39,289 nt of DNA from Gemmatimonadota bacterium (lineage in GTDB: Bacteria > Latescibacterota > UBA2968 > GCA-2709665), in assembly GCA_028874335.1 (NCBI GenBank), contig JAPPJY010000086.1:1-39289 (forward strand), given 5' to 3'. A model generated the notes under the pieces. It saw only the letters and a list, made by a program, of their open reading frames with translations. It searched no databases and was not told where the DNA came from. The position numbers and the translations under genes were made by a program. Shown in pieces: positions 39,199 through 39,289 of this stretch (position 1 is the first letter of the stretch; every line of letters starts with the position of its first letter).

Positions 39199-39289
39199 CG
39201 CCGGTCGTCGACCTAAGAAGCTGTCTTAAAATTTCCAGCGGTCTTCGCGCGGCTGCAAAAGCGCCGGTCGGCGTTGGGCAAATCCACCC
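39199..39289. other. Terminal stretch after the NHL gene
   Basis: The last 91 bases hold AAGCTGTCTTAAAATTTCC (39219-39237), which could start another intergenic repeat, but only one copy is present in the window. No gene is visible. Confidence 0.3.

Overview
The window is high-GC DNA from a bacterium with an LPS-type outer membrane: it encodes an LptE-like lipoprotein and an RND transporter. It makes menaquinone by the futalosine route (mqnE, mqnC, mqnA). The mixture of futalosine genes, a DUF6785-type membrane protein, a heparinase II/III-like lyase, a PhyH-type oxygenase, an N-acyl-D-amino-acid deacylase-like amidohydrolase and many short intergenic repeats resembles uncultured Latescibacterota and related lineages. 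That placement is an inference from gene content, not a phylogeny.

Layout. 1-136 is one end of a dispersed element that recurs in inverted orientation at 34.8 kb. 151-11702 is a plus-strand run: three menaquinone genes, a zinc dehydrogenase, a DUF6785-like membrane protein, an amidohydrolase and a large exported heparinase-like/beta-propeller protein. The last four look like a scavenging or glycan-use set. 11977-14120 holds a thioesterase, tRNA-Leu(CAG) with a clear promoter, and an ECF-like sigma factor fused to a TPR-like tail. 14163-17872 (minus) is pheS-pheT of the archaeal/eukaryotic type, preceded by a T-box leader and a sigma70-like promoter. A repeat-rich, partly AT-rich gap follows, then an RND transporter at 18756-21881. 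22116-26940 (minus) is a form II molybdenum hydroxylase operon (coxS-coxL-coxM), followed by a CoxG-like gene and a cupin. 27270-29286 has a DsbA/FrnE-like protein, a DUF1844 protein and LptE.

29.3-32.95 kb is an accessory island. Its small modules (hicBA, a CxxU AhpD-like protein, a lone higA, a lone hicB, phd-vapC) are separated or bracketed by about ten copies of a ~30-bp repeat in both orientations. The outstanding gene is at 30214-30831. It is a carboxymuconolactone decarboxylase/AhpD-like enzyme in which an in-frame TGA sits exactly at the second cysteine of the CxxC motif, with a SECIS-like hairpin at the right distance, so it is a probable selenoprotein.

33.3-39.2 kb is more ordinary: a Nudix hydrolase, cysteine synthase, a 324-bp MITE-like element, an Eis-like GNAT acetyltransferase, a PhyH-like protein with HGG where HxD is expected, a small unknown protein and an NHL-repeat protein. 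Many long open frames lying antisense to these genes are high-GC artefacts and were left out.
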